Assembly (NCBI GenBank): GCA_934645275.1
Contig: CAKUDW010000147.1
Location: 1 to 5,536 of the forward strand
DNA: 5,536 bases
Reading direction: 5' to 3'
From: an uncultured Clostridia bacterium
GTDB lineage: Bacteria; Bacillota_A; Clostridia; Christensenellales; Aristaeellaceae
Shown here: positions 1 to 5,167 of the stretch, piece after piece
Layout: each line of letters begins with the position of its first letter
Position numbering within the stretch: the first letter of the stretch is position 1
Translations under genes and position numbers: made by a program
Notes under the pieces: model-generated
Told to the model about the DNA's origin: nothing
The model's input: the letters and a program-made list of their open reading frames with translations, nothing else
Database searches by the model: none

Positions 1-207
1 GTGATGCGCCGCCGCCAAATCGGGATTCTCATCCACGTTTACCTTGGCGACGTCGATTTCCGGATGCGCGACTGCCAGCTTTTCCAGCTCCGGCGCGAGC
101 ATCTTGCACGGACCGCACCAGGTCGCCCAGAAATCCACCAGCACGGTACGTTCACTCTTAATGACTTCATTTTCAAAATTGGCGCTGCTTACAGTCTTGA
201 TCGCCAT
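1..207 (-). CDS. trxA: Thioredoxin, 3' end cut by window edge
   Basis: Small cytoplasmic disulfide reductase that reduces protein disulfides using electrons from thioredoxin reductase. Only the first 69 residues are in the window; full-length thioredoxins have about 105, so the C-terminal third, including the conserved cis-proline, lies beyond position 1. The active site is seen directly as [10 protein letters not shown], with redox cysteines at residues 31 and 34. Upstream, VLVDFWA forms the expected central beta strand, and downstream [13 protein letters not shown] matches the next strand and helix of the family. The ATG at 207-205 is chosen because GGAGGTG (213-219) sits 5 nt upstream and the N-terminus has normal thioredoxin length. 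The gene follows proA on the same strand after 71 bp and has its own candidate promoter, so it is probably at least partly independent of proBA. Family assignment is secure; which thioredoxin paralogue it is cannot be told. Confidence 0.95.
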   Translation of the reverse strand, partial: MAIKTVSSANFENEVIKSERTVLVDFWATWCGPCKMLAPELEKLAVAHPEIDVAKVNVDENPDLAAAHH

Positions 208-223
208 AATAACACCTCCGTTC

Positions 224-240
224 ACGGATCTTGTATCCGT
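224..240 (-). other. Small 5'-leader hairpin upstream of trxA
   Basis: ACGGAT (224-229) and ATCCGT (235-240) form a perfect 6-bp stem with a 5-nt loop, extendable past one mismatch by two A-T pairs. It ends 4 nt before the trxA Shine-Dalgarno. The transcript predicted from the promoter at 246-274 would begin at about 239, so this hairpin would be the very 5' end of the mRNA. No T-run follows it, so it is not a terminator. A role in mRNA stability or in keeping the SD open is inference. Confidence 0.4.
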
Positions 241-245
241 CAAAT

Positions 246-274
246 ATTGTATACCCGTTTTGAGCACGCTTCAA
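246..274 (-). promoter_or_regulatory. Predicted sigma-A promoter of trxA
   Basis: On the minus strand, -35 TTGAAG (269-274) and -10 TACAAT (246-251) are separated by exactly 17 bp (252-268). The -10 differs from TATAAT at one base and the -35 keeps the TTGA core. It lies wholly in the 71-bp gap between proA and trxA, giving a leader of roughly 30 nt. The -35 overlaps one copy of a direct repeat TTCAAAC-a-TTCAAAC (270-284 on the plus strand) that runs into the proA stop codon. No clear terminator separates proA from trxA, so read-through from proBA may add to its expression. Confidence 0.6.
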
Positions 275-278
275 ACAT

Positions 279-1529
279 TCAAACGCGCACCTGGCCGTCT
301 CCGCGCACGATAAATTTATAGGAGACCAACTGGTTCAACCCCAACGGGCCGCGCGCATGCAGCTTCTGCGTGGAAATGCCTATTTCTGCGCCCAGGCCGA
401 ATTCGCCGCCGTCGGTAAAGCGCGTGGATGCGTTCACATACACTGCCGCCGCGTCCACCAGCGCAGTAAAACGCTCCGCCGCCGCGTAATCGCGAGTCAC
501 GATGGCTTCGCTGTGGCGCGTGGAATAGCGGTCGATGTGCGCCATGGCCTCGTCGATGCCGCCGACCACCTTCACCGCCAGAATATAATCCAGGAATTCC
601 TTCGCGTAATCCTCTTCTGTGGCGAGTTTCGCCTCAGACAGAATGCGCAGTGTTTCCGCACAACCACGGATTTCCACCTGCTTTTCGCGCAGCTTCGCTG
701 CTATGACCGGCAGCGCCTGCGCCGCGATATCCCGATCCACCAGCAGCGTCTCCATCGCGTTGCACACCGACGGACGCGAGGTCTTTGCGTTGAACACGAT
801 GTTCGCCGCCATGTCGATATCGGCCGTCTTTTCCACGTAGACGTGGCAATTGCCCACGCCCGTCTCGATCACCGGCACGGTCGCATTCTCCACCACGCTG
901 CGAATCAGCCCCGCACCGCCGCGCGGAATCAGCAGGTCAATATAGCCGTTCATCCGCATCAGCGCCGCCGCGCTCTCGCGACTGGTATCCTCAATCAGGA
1001 TCACGCAATCCGGATTCATGCCCGATTTCTCAAGTCCGCGCCAGAGCGCATGCGCAATGGCCGTATTGGAGCGAATGGCCTCGCGTCCGCCTCGCAATAT
1101 GCAGGCGTTGCCGCTCTTAAAGCACAGCGCCGCTGCATCGCCAGTCACATTCGGCCGCGCCTCATAAATTACACCAATCACGCCAAAGGGCACGGTGCGC
1201 CGCTCCAGTCGCAAGCCGTTTACCAGCGTATCACCATCCAGCACCCGGCCTACGGGATCCGCCATAGCGGCCACTTTGCGCATGCCATCCGCCATGCCCT
1301 GAAGCCGCGCTTCGTTCATGCGCAGCCGATCCAGCATCGCCTCAGACATGCCGCCCGCGCGCGCTGCGTCCACATCCTGCGCGTTCGCCGCAAATATATC
1401 CTGCGCGGAAGCCAGCACTTCATCTGCCATCGCGCAGAGCGCGTCGCGTTTCTGCGTTGCGCCCGCCGCTGCCAACGTCCGCGCCGCAGCCTTTGCACGC
1501 CTTCCAATATCCTGCATATCCAGTTTCAT
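279..1529 (-). CDS. proA: Gamma-glutamyl phosphate reductase (glutamate-5-semialdehyde dehydrogenase)
   Basis: Second enzyme of proline synthesis: NADPH-dependent reduction of gamma-glutamyl phosphate to glutamate 5-semialdehyde, in the cytoplasm. The protein is 416 residues, practically the same length as E. coli ProA (417). Family signatures run in order along an aldehyde-dehydrogenase-like fold: FGVIGVIYEARPNVT (115-129), the SGNACILRGG segment (139-148), LLIPRGG (199-205), ETGVGNCHVY (222-231), the catalytic segment SRPSVCNAMETLL with nucleophile Cys256, RYSTRHSEAIVT (334-345) and STRFTDGGEFGLGAEIGIS (368-386). Nothing key is missing. The ATG at 1529 is used because it gives the standard N-terminus and follows the proB stop by one base; a longer in-frame reading would run inside proB. 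A G-rich stretch in the last proB codons (1538-1542) is the likely ribosome binding site, so translation is probably coupled to proB. Confidence 0.97.
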   Translation of the reverse strand: MKLDMQDIGRRAKAAARTLAAAGATQKRDALCAMADEVLASAQDIFAANAQDVDAARAGGMSEAMLDRLRMNEARLQGMADGMRKVAAMADPVGRVLDGDTLVNGLRLERRTVPFGVIGVIYEARPNVTGDAAALCFKSGNACILRGGREAIRSNTAIAHALWRGLEKSGMNPDCVILIEDTSRESAAALMRMNGYIDLLIPRGGAGLIRSVVENATVPVIETGVGNCHVYVEKTADIDMAANIVFNAKTSRPSVCNAMETLLVDRDIAAQALPVIAAKLREKQVEIRGCAETLRILSEAKLATEEDYAKEFLDYILAVKVVGGIDEAMAHIDRYSTRHSEAIVTRDYAAAERFTALVDAAAVYVNASTRFTDGGEFGLGAEIGISTQKLHARGPLGLNQLVSYKFIVRGDGQVRV

Positions 1530-1530
1530 A

Positions 1531-2325
1531 TTATTTGCCCCCGTTCGCCGTAAATACCGTGCCGACGGCCTCGCCGCCGAGCAGGCGATACAGAATTTCC
1601 GGATCAGAACCGTCCACAATGGCCGTCGTGATGCCCGCGCCCGTGGCCAGTTCCGCCGCCACCACTTTGGTGTACATGCCGCCGGTGCCGCGCGCAGAAC
1701 CCGCACCGCCTGCGATGCGCTTCGTATTCTCATCAATTTTATCCACTACATGAATCAGCGGCGCATCCGGATGCTCCTTCGGGTTCTGCGCGTGCAGGCC
1801 GTCGATATCCGTTAAAATTACCAGCGCGTCCGCGCGCACGGCACGCGCTACGACCGCTGACAGCGTATCGTTATCGCCAAATTCAATTTCCTCGGTAGCC
1901 ACCGTATCGTTTTCATTGATAATCGGCAGCGCGCCCATGTCCAGCAAACGTTCAAAGGCGCTGCGTATATTATTCAGACGCAGCGCGTCATCCACGCAGT
2001 CGCGCGTGAGCAATATCTGCGCCGTGGTCTGACCATATTCGCCAAAAAGCTTATCATATATATACATCAATTCGCACTGTCCCACCGCAGCGCAGGCCTG
2101 ACGGCCGCCGATATCGTGCGGCTTGGCCGGCAGCTTCAGCTTGCCAACGCCCACGGCAATCGCGCCAGACGACACCAGGATGACCTCAATCCCCTGATTG
2201 CGCAAATCCGCCAGCACGCGTGCAAGCCTGTCCATGCGGCGAAGGTTCAGCCGAGCCGTCTCATAGGTGAGCGTAGAGGTACCCACCTTAACGACCAGGC
2301 GGCGAATGTTCTTAAAATAGTTCAT
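1531..2325 (-). CDS. proB: Glutamate 5-kinase, short form without PUA domain
   Basis: First enzyme of proline synthesis: ATP-dependent phosphorylation of glutamate to gamma-glutamyl 5-phosphate, passed to ProA. The 264-residue protein is a single amino-acid-kinase domain. Visible motifs are VVKVGTSTLT (11-20, phosphate binding), VSSGAIAVGVG (51-61), the glutamate-binding segment INENDTVATEEIEFGDNDTLSA (136-157), LTDIDGLHAQNP (171-182) and the GTGGMYTK loop (213-220). E. coli ProB has 367 residues because of a C-terminal PUA domain; here the protein stops right after the kinase domain, as in many short-form homologues, so this is not a truncation. The ATG at 2325 is preferred over ATG 2340 because GGAGGGG (2332-2338) lies 6 nt upstream of it and overlaps the alternative start. 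The TAA stop (1531-1533) is one base from the proA start. proC, for the last step, is not in the window. Confidence 0.96.
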   Translation of the reverse strand: MNYFKNIRRLVVKVGTSTLTYETARLNLRRMDRLARVLADLRNQGIEVILVSSGAIAVGVGKLKLPAKPHDIGGRQACAAVGQCELMYIYDKLFGEYGQTTAQILLTRDCVDDALRLNNIRSAFERLLDMGALPIINENDTVATEEIEFGDNDTLSAVVARAVRADALVILTDIDGLHAQNPKEHPDAPLIHVVDKIDENTKRIAGGAGSARGTGGMYTKVVAAELATGAGITTAIVDGSDPEILYRLLGGEAVGTVFTANGGK

Positions 2326-2351
2326 GACCGGCCCCTCCATTTCTTCTGGAC

Positions 2352-2380
2352 AGTATAGCACACGGATGTGAAGTTGTAAA
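2352..2380 (-). promoter_or_regulatory. Predicted sigma-A promoter of proBA
   Basis: On the minus strand, -35 TTTACA (2375-2380) and -10 TATACT (2352-2357) are spaced by 17 bp, and the -10 carries the upstream TG of an extended -10 (TGCTATACT). Both hexamers match consensus at five of six bases. Transcription would start at about 2345, leaving a leader of only about 20 nt with the SD GGAGGGG (2332-2338). That leaves no room for a T-box or other leader riboswitch, although proBA-type genes in some Bacillota (B. subtilis) are T-box controlled. Confidence 0.75.
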
Positions 2381-2638
2381 CGCGATTTTCTGCATGAAAT
2401 GAATAATTGTACGGATAAAAACATATGCCGCATGCATTTTGAGTTCAGGCCTGTTGTGCAGATACAGCGTAAAAACAAGCGAAAGCTACCACATACAAGA
2501 TACAAGAGCCCTCAGTATACTTACTATTCTACAGTTCAAGGATTTTTGTCACTTAAGAATTTTCGGCATCTCTCCACAAGAACCATCTGCCGGCAAAACT
2601 CCGGTGCGGTTTTGCTAATTCTCGCCCTTCATAAAACA
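2381..2638. other. AT-rich intergenic region, no supported gene
   Basis: This stretch lies between the proB promoter and the SGNH hydrolase terminator. It is clearly more AT-rich than the flanking genes. A 105-codon open frame on the plus strand (2399-2716) has no ribosome binding site, resembles no family I know and runs across the hydrolase terminator and stop codon, so I do not call it. Small features seen are a tandem repeat ATACAAG x2 (2493-2506), an 8-bp palindrome CAGGCCTG near 2446, and the hairpin at 2593-2615. An unannotated small RNA cannot be excluded, but no complete promoter-terminator pair is visible. Confidence 0.5.
2593..2615. repeat. Inverted repeat GCAAAAC/GTTTTGC
   Basis: GCAAAAC (2593-2599) and GTTTTGC (2609-2615) form a perfect 7-bp inverted repeat around a 9-nt loop that can itself pair CCG with CGG. 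It lies downstream of the main hydrolase terminator on the minus strand. There is no free T-run on either side, so I treat it as a hairpin of unknown role; a backup terminator is possible. Confidence 0.35.
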
Positions 2639-2667
2639 TCCGCAGAGAAAACAGCTTCCTCTGCGGA
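2631..2667 (-). terminator. Rho-independent terminator of the SGNH hydrolase gene
   Basis: TCCGCAGAG (2639-2647) and CTCTGCGGA (2659-2667) form a perfect 9-bp GC-rich stem with an 11-nt loop. On the minus strand it is followed by TGTTTTAT (2638-2631), a modest but real T-rich tract. It begins 18 nt after the hydrolase stop codon, where a terminator is expected. On the plus strand the following bases are not T-rich, so it should act in one direction only. It also separates hydrolase transcription from proBA. Confidence 0.75.
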
Positions 2668-2685
2668 ACTCAAGTTTATATCGTA

Positions 2686-3354
2686 TTATTGCAACAGCGG
2701 CGCAACAGCTTCATAAATCACGCGATGCCCTCGCTCGTTGGGGTGAATGCCGTCCACGCACATCAGTGCTTCCGTACCCGTAGCCAGCATCTTCGAGCGA
2801 ATGTCCACCAGTTTCACGCTCATGCGTTTTGCCAGCGCGCACACATGGTTGGCATAATTCTCCTGCCAACGGAAAATAGCTTCTACATCTCCCAGATATT
2901 TCATGATGTTTTCGGCGTTCAGCCCACGGGAAACCCAGGCAAAATAGCGCTGCGCAATCAGCGGCGGCGGCGTTACCAATACAGGTTCCGCATCCGCAGC
3001 GCGCGCACGCTTCACCATTTCTTCGAGATTCCGACTGAACTGCTCGACCGGCACCTTGCCGTATTGCGGCACATCCGGATGCTCAGCTACGGCCTTCCAA
3101 TCCAGATCACAATCGTTGCCTCCGTACTCGATTACAGCGACTTCTCCGGGCCTGATCGCCTCTGGCTGCATGCGGGCAAGCCCGTCCTGTGAAGTCTGTC
3201 CCATCACAGAATGGTTTTCAACCGTCACGCCGTCCTCGCGCTTGAGCAATTGAAGACAGCTGTCGCGGCAAATGGCATAGCGTCCCCGCGCTTCATCAAA
3301 GATAACGCCCTTGGCAATCGAATCTCCCCAAACGCTCAGACACGCAGAAAACAC
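2686..3354 (-). CDS. SGNH/GDSL-family hydrolase (esterase/lipase-like)
   Basis: A 222-residue serine hydrolase of the SGNH fold; members cleave ester or acetyl groups on lipids, carbohydrates or cell-wall polymers, and the substrate cannot be told from sequence. Family blocks are seen in order: VWGDSIAKG near the N-terminus with nucleophile Ser12, the glycine block HSVMGQTSQDG (Gly52), EYGGND with oxyanion Asn80, and DGIHPNERGH with catalytic Asp201 and His204. The triad and oxyanion residues are therefore complete. No signal peptide or membrane segment is visible, so it is probably cytoplasmic. The GTG start at 3354 is chosen because GGAGG (3362-3366) lies 7 nt upstream; a TTG ten codons earlier has no SD and coincides with the predicted transcription start. 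The gene is divergent from the DUF1836 gene and ends in its own terminator. Confidence 0.88.
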   Translation of the reverse strand: MFSACLSVWGDSIAKGVIFDEARGRYAICRDSCLQLLKREDGVTVENHSVMGQTSQDGLARMQPEAIRPGEVAVIEYGGNDCDLDWKAVAEHPDVPQYGKVPVEQFSRNLEEMVKRARAADAEPVLVTPPPLIAQRYFAWVSRGLNAENIMKYLGDVEAIFRWQENYANHVCALAKRMSVKLVDIRSKMLATGTEALMCVDGIHPNERGHRVIYEAVAPLLQ

Positions 3355-3361
3355 ACTATCG

Positions 3362-3366
3362 CCTCC
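3362..3366 (-). promoter_or_regulatory. Ribosome binding site fixing the hydrolase start
   Basis: GGAGG on the minus strand, 7 nt before GTG 3354. It lies inside the reading frame that would open at the upstream TTG 3384, and so decides in favour of the shorter GTG start. Confidence 0.8.
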
Positions 3367-3390
3367 ATACAATCTGGTTTTCAATACTAG

Positions 3391-3417
3391 ATTATATCAT
3401 TTTTTATTATTTGTCAA
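3391..3417 (-). promoter_or_regulatory. Predicted promoter of the SGNH hydrolase gene
   Basis: On the minus strand a perfect -35 TTGACA (3412-3417) and a perfect -10 TATAAT (3391-3396) are separated by only 15 bp. The alternative -10 TAATCT (3389-3394) restores 17 bp with a poorer match. Transcription would start at about 3384, giving a 5' leader of about 30 nt containing the SD. The -35 overlaps the palindrome at 3410-3429, which suggests repression by a bound protein (inference). Confidence 0.65.
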
Positions 3418-3429
3418 GTACTTTTCAAA
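3410..3429. promoter_or_regulatory. Candidate operator: 20-bp interrupted palindrome between divergent promoters
   Basis: TTTGTCAAGTACTTTTCAAA reads as TTTG-N2-AAGTACTT-N2-CAAA: 16 of 20 positions are symmetric about 3419/3420, with a perfect 8-bp core AAGTACTT. It covers the hydrolase -35 box and ends 8 bp before the -35 of the DUF1836 promoter. Position and dyad symmetry fit a dimeric regulator site. The DUF1836 protein encoded next to it is the obvious candidate binder, but this is inference; AT-rich DNA makes some symmetry likely by chance. Confidence 0.45.
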
Positions 3430-3437
3430 AACAGTAT

Positions 3438-3465
3438 TTGCAAACCAGAAAAAGTATGCTATAAT
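3438..3465 (+). promoter_or_regulatory. Predicted sigma-A promoter of the DUF1836 gene
   Basis: A perfect -10 TATAAT (3460-3465) with extended TG (TGCTATAAT) is preceded by -35 TTGCAA (3438-3443, 16-bp spacer) or TTTGCA (3437-3442, 17-bp spacer). The start site would be at about 3472, placing the SD AGGGAGGGG (3473-3481) at the very 5' end of a leader of only about 15 nt. It is a strong-looking promoter, back to back with the hydrolase promoter. Confidence 0.75.
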
Positions 3466-3486
3466 AGCTGGCAGGGAGGGGTCTAA

Positions 3487-3999
3487 ATGGAAAACGAACG
3501 GAATCGCGTGTGGGGTGAAATCGCCCGCTATCGGCCGGTACCATGGGAAAGCATACCGGATCTTGGGCTGTATATGGATCAGGTCATCACTTTCATTACC
3601 CGCGCCTATGAGCCGCTCTACGGTGAATCCACGAAGGGCTATCTCTCTGCACCAATGATCAACAATTATGTAAAAAACAAGCTGATTCCCCGTCCCAGCG
3701 GAAAAAAATACAGTCGCATGCAAATTGCAATGCTGATCATGATCGTGTCGCTCAAGCGCGTGTGCATGATGGAGGATATCCGTGCGATGATCAGCGTTGA
3801 AAACGAAGATGATGTGCAGAATCTTTACGCGCAGTTCTGCGCTCGCCAACAGCAGGCCATTTGTCAGATGTTCGAAAGCGCGAGCACCATTTCTCCAGCG
3901 ATGGACTGTGCAATATTTTCTTCCGCCTATCGCGCCGGCTGCGAGGCATTGTTATTTGGCGCCCCGCAGGAAGCAGAGGAAGGCGAACCCGAGCAATAA
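3487..3999 (+). CDS. DUF1836 family protein, MerR-like helix-turn-helix, putative regulator
   Basis: A 170-residue protein recognisable as DUF1836, a family of uncharacterised Bacillota proteins with a predicted MerR-like winged helix. The family N-terminal signature is W-x-x-IPDLGLYMDQVITFI (20-37). The predicted DNA-binding segment follows: YLSAPMINNYVKNKLIPRP then KKYSRMQIAMLIMIV (52-87), which has the MerR pattern of a helix-turn-helix followed by a wing with KKYSR. The rest (about 88-158) is predicted helical and could be a dimer or effector domain; the tail (159-170) is acidic. No signal peptide or membrane segment is present. The ATG at 3487 has AGGGAGGGG 5 nt upstream. The gene is divergent from the hydrolase gene around a candidate operator, and 55 bp before the carboxypeptidase gene. 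Regulation of these neighbours is inference; no DUF1836 target is known to me. Confidence 0.85.
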   Translation: MENERNRVWGEIARYRPVPWESIPDLGLYMDQVITFITRAYEPLYGESTKGYLSAPMINNYVKNKLIPRPSGKKYSRMQIAMLIMIVSLKRVCMMEDIRAMISVENEDDVQNLYAQFCARQQQAICQMFESASTISPAMDCAIFSSAYRAGCEALLFGAPQEAEEGEPEQ

Positions 4000-4015
4000 A
4001 CCGCGCCCATAGGCA

Positions 4016-4021
4016 TATAAT
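4016..4021 (+). promoter_or_regulatory. Possible -10 box for the carboxypeptidase gene
   Basis: A perfect TATAAT lies 33 bp before the ATG. No acceptable -35 exists at 15-18 bp spacing and there is no TG extension, so on its own the call is weak. If it is used, transcription would start at about 4028, inside the 5' arm of the hairpin at 4023-4049, and the shortened stem (5 bp) would leave the ribosome binding site exposed. Confidence 0.25.
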
Positions 4022-4022
4022 T

Positions 4023-4054
4023 ACCTTCGATGAAGAATGCATCGGAGGTTTTTT
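4023..4054 (+). terminator. Terminator-like hairpin that contains the ribosome binding site of the next gene
   Basis: ACCTTCGATG (4023-4032) pairs with CATCGGAGGT (4040-4049) over 10 bp with one G-U pair and a 7-nt loop, followed by a run of six Ts (4049-4054) that ends at the ATG at 4055. This has the form of an intrinsic terminator for the DUF1836 gene, whose stop codon is 23 nt upstream. The 3' arm includes the only Shine-Dalgarno of the carboxypeptidase gene (GGAGG, 4044-4048), so the folded RNA would also hide it. Whether it terminates, blocks translation or both is unknown. No ligand-binding aptamer is visible upstream; only 23 nt separate it from the stop codon. Confidence 0.65.
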
Positions 4055-5167
4055 ATGCGCAAAGTCATGCTAATCTCAATTGTACTCGCGTTGGCGCTCT
4101 CGCTTCCGGCGCAATCATCCGAAGCGCTCACAGTGGCCGCAAAGGGCGCGGTACTGATCGACGGTGCAAGTGGGCGCGTACTTTTTGGGCAAAATGAAAA
4201 TCAGCGTCTGCCCGAGGCATCCTGCACAAAGATTATGACTGCGCTGCTGGCGCTTGAAAACGCCGACTTGGGCGACGAAGTGACTGCCGGGAAAAATGCT
4301 CACGGCGTGAGCGGCACCTCAATTTATCTGTCTGAGGGAGAAACGTTGACCATGGAGCAGATGCTCTATGGCCTGATGTTGCGGAGCGGCAACGATGCGG
4401 CCGTGGCCATTGCCGAGTACGTTGCCGGCAGTGTCTCCGCCTTTGCAGACATGGCCAATGCGCGCGCCGCCGAGCTGGGCGCGGACGCGCATTTTGTGAA
4501 TCCTCACGGCCTGGATGCGGATGGTCACGCTGCTTCGGCCCTTGGGCTGGCACTGATTATGCGCGAAGCCATGAAGCGCGATGATTTCAGAACCATCACA
4601 GGCACGAAAAAGAAAATCATTCCCTGGGTTGGCAATGAATACAGCCGCGTGCTTGAAAACAAAAATCGCCTGCTGAGTACCTATGAGGGGGCTACTGGCG
4701 GAAAAACGGGCTTTACCAATAAGGCGGGCCGCTGTCTTGTATTTTCTGCAAAACGGGACGAACTCGAGTTGATCGGCGCAGTTTTGAATTGCTATACCTG
4801 GTTTGATACGGCTACGACCATGCTGGATTACGGCTTCGAGCACTTCCGCATGGAACAGGCGCTGGAGGCTGGCGAGGAAGCCGCGCGCGTGAGCGTGCTG
4901 AACGGCAATATGGCTTCGGTCGGCGCGCTTGCCGCGCGTGCTCTGCGCGGTGCGGTGGCCGTCGATGAAGCGGTTGAAACCAAAATTGAAACCGATGCGC
5001 TGTCCGCACCGGTTTCCAAAGGTGAAGTCATCGGCCGTGTACGCCTGCTCAGCGGCGGCACGACGATTGACGAATGCGATCTCATTGCTGCCGAACGCGT
5101 CGAAGTGTGGAATCTTGCTGCTGCGGTCAAGAGCGTGCTGCGGCGCTGGGTGCTGCGCTTTGCGTAA
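4055..5167 (+). CDS. D-alanyl-D-alanine carboxypeptidase, penicillin-binding protein 5 family (peptidase S11, DacF-like)
   Basis: Low-molecular-weight penicillin-binding protein that removes the terminal D-alanine from peptidoglycan pentapeptides outside the membrane. The 370-residue precursor starts with a Sec signal peptide (MRKVML, a hydrophobic stretch to about residue 18, cleavage near residue 24). The three active-site motifs are complete: SCTK (Ser56 nucleophile, Lys59) within PEASCTKIMTALLALE, SGN (111-113) within MLRSGNDAAVAIAEYV, and KTG (217-219) within GGKTGFTNKAGR. HFVNPHGLD (146-154) is also typical. Residues from about 265 to 350 match the small C-terminal beta domain of this class, and the final arginine-containing helix (about 351-370) could be an amphipathic membrane anchor. 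ATG 4055 is preferred over ATG 4037 because GGAGG (4044-4048) lies 6 nt upstream and it gives a proper signal peptide. Its SD is buried in a hairpin. DacF-type is a likely label, but the subtype is not certain. Confidence 0.93.
   Translation: MRKVMLISIVLALALSLPAQSSEALTVAAKGAVLIDGASGRVLFGQNENQRLPEASCTKIMTALLALENADLGDEVTAGKNAHGVSGTSIYLSEGETLTMEQMLYGLMLRSGNDAAVAIAEYVAGSVSAFADMANARAAELGADAHFVNPHGLDADGHAASALGLALIMREAMKRDDFRTITGTKKKIIPWVGNEYSRVLENKNRLLSTYEGATGGKTGFTNKAGRCLVFSAKRDELELIGAVLNCYTWFDTATTMLDYGFEHFRMEQALEAGEEAARVSVLNGNMASVGALAARALRGAVAVDEAVETKIETDALSAPVSKGEVIGRVRLLSGGTTIDECDLIAAERVEVWNLAAAVKSVLRRWVLRFA

Noticed and set aside
252..276. Imperfect inverted repeat TTTGAGC/GCTTCAAA considered as a proA terminator
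   Set aside because: The loop would be 2 nt with a bulge, no T-run follows on the minus strand, and the sequence is better explained as the trxA promoter spacer and -35.
357..1553. A 398-codon open frame on the plus strand opposite proA
   Set aside because: It is the antisense shadow of a GC-rich gene: Arg- and His-rich composition, no ribosome binding site, no recognisable family, while proA on the other strand is unambiguous.
279..1736. An N-terminally extended ProA reading frame starting within proB
   Set aside because: The extra 69 codons lie out of frame inside proB, have no ribosome binding site and no ProA similarity; the ATG at 1529 gives the normal family length.
2326..2505. N-terminal extension of ProB upstream of ATG 2325
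   Set aside because: It crosses the predicted promoter and SD, is Cys- and Arg-rich without similarity to amino-acid kinases, and the family start is at MNYFKNIRRLVVKVG.
2326..2640. T-box or other riboswitch upstream of proB
   Set aside because: No T-box consensus sequence and no antiterminator/terminator pair was found, and the predicted leader is only about 20 nt.
2399..2716. A 105-codon plus-strand frame in the proB-hydrolase gap
   Set aside because: No SD, no known family, and it runs through the hydrolase terminator and into the 3' end of the hydrolase gene on the other strand.
3355..3384. TTG start adding ten residues to the SGNH hydrolase
   Set aside because: It has no SD, coincides with the predicted transcription start, and the added residues overlap the good SD of GTG 3354.
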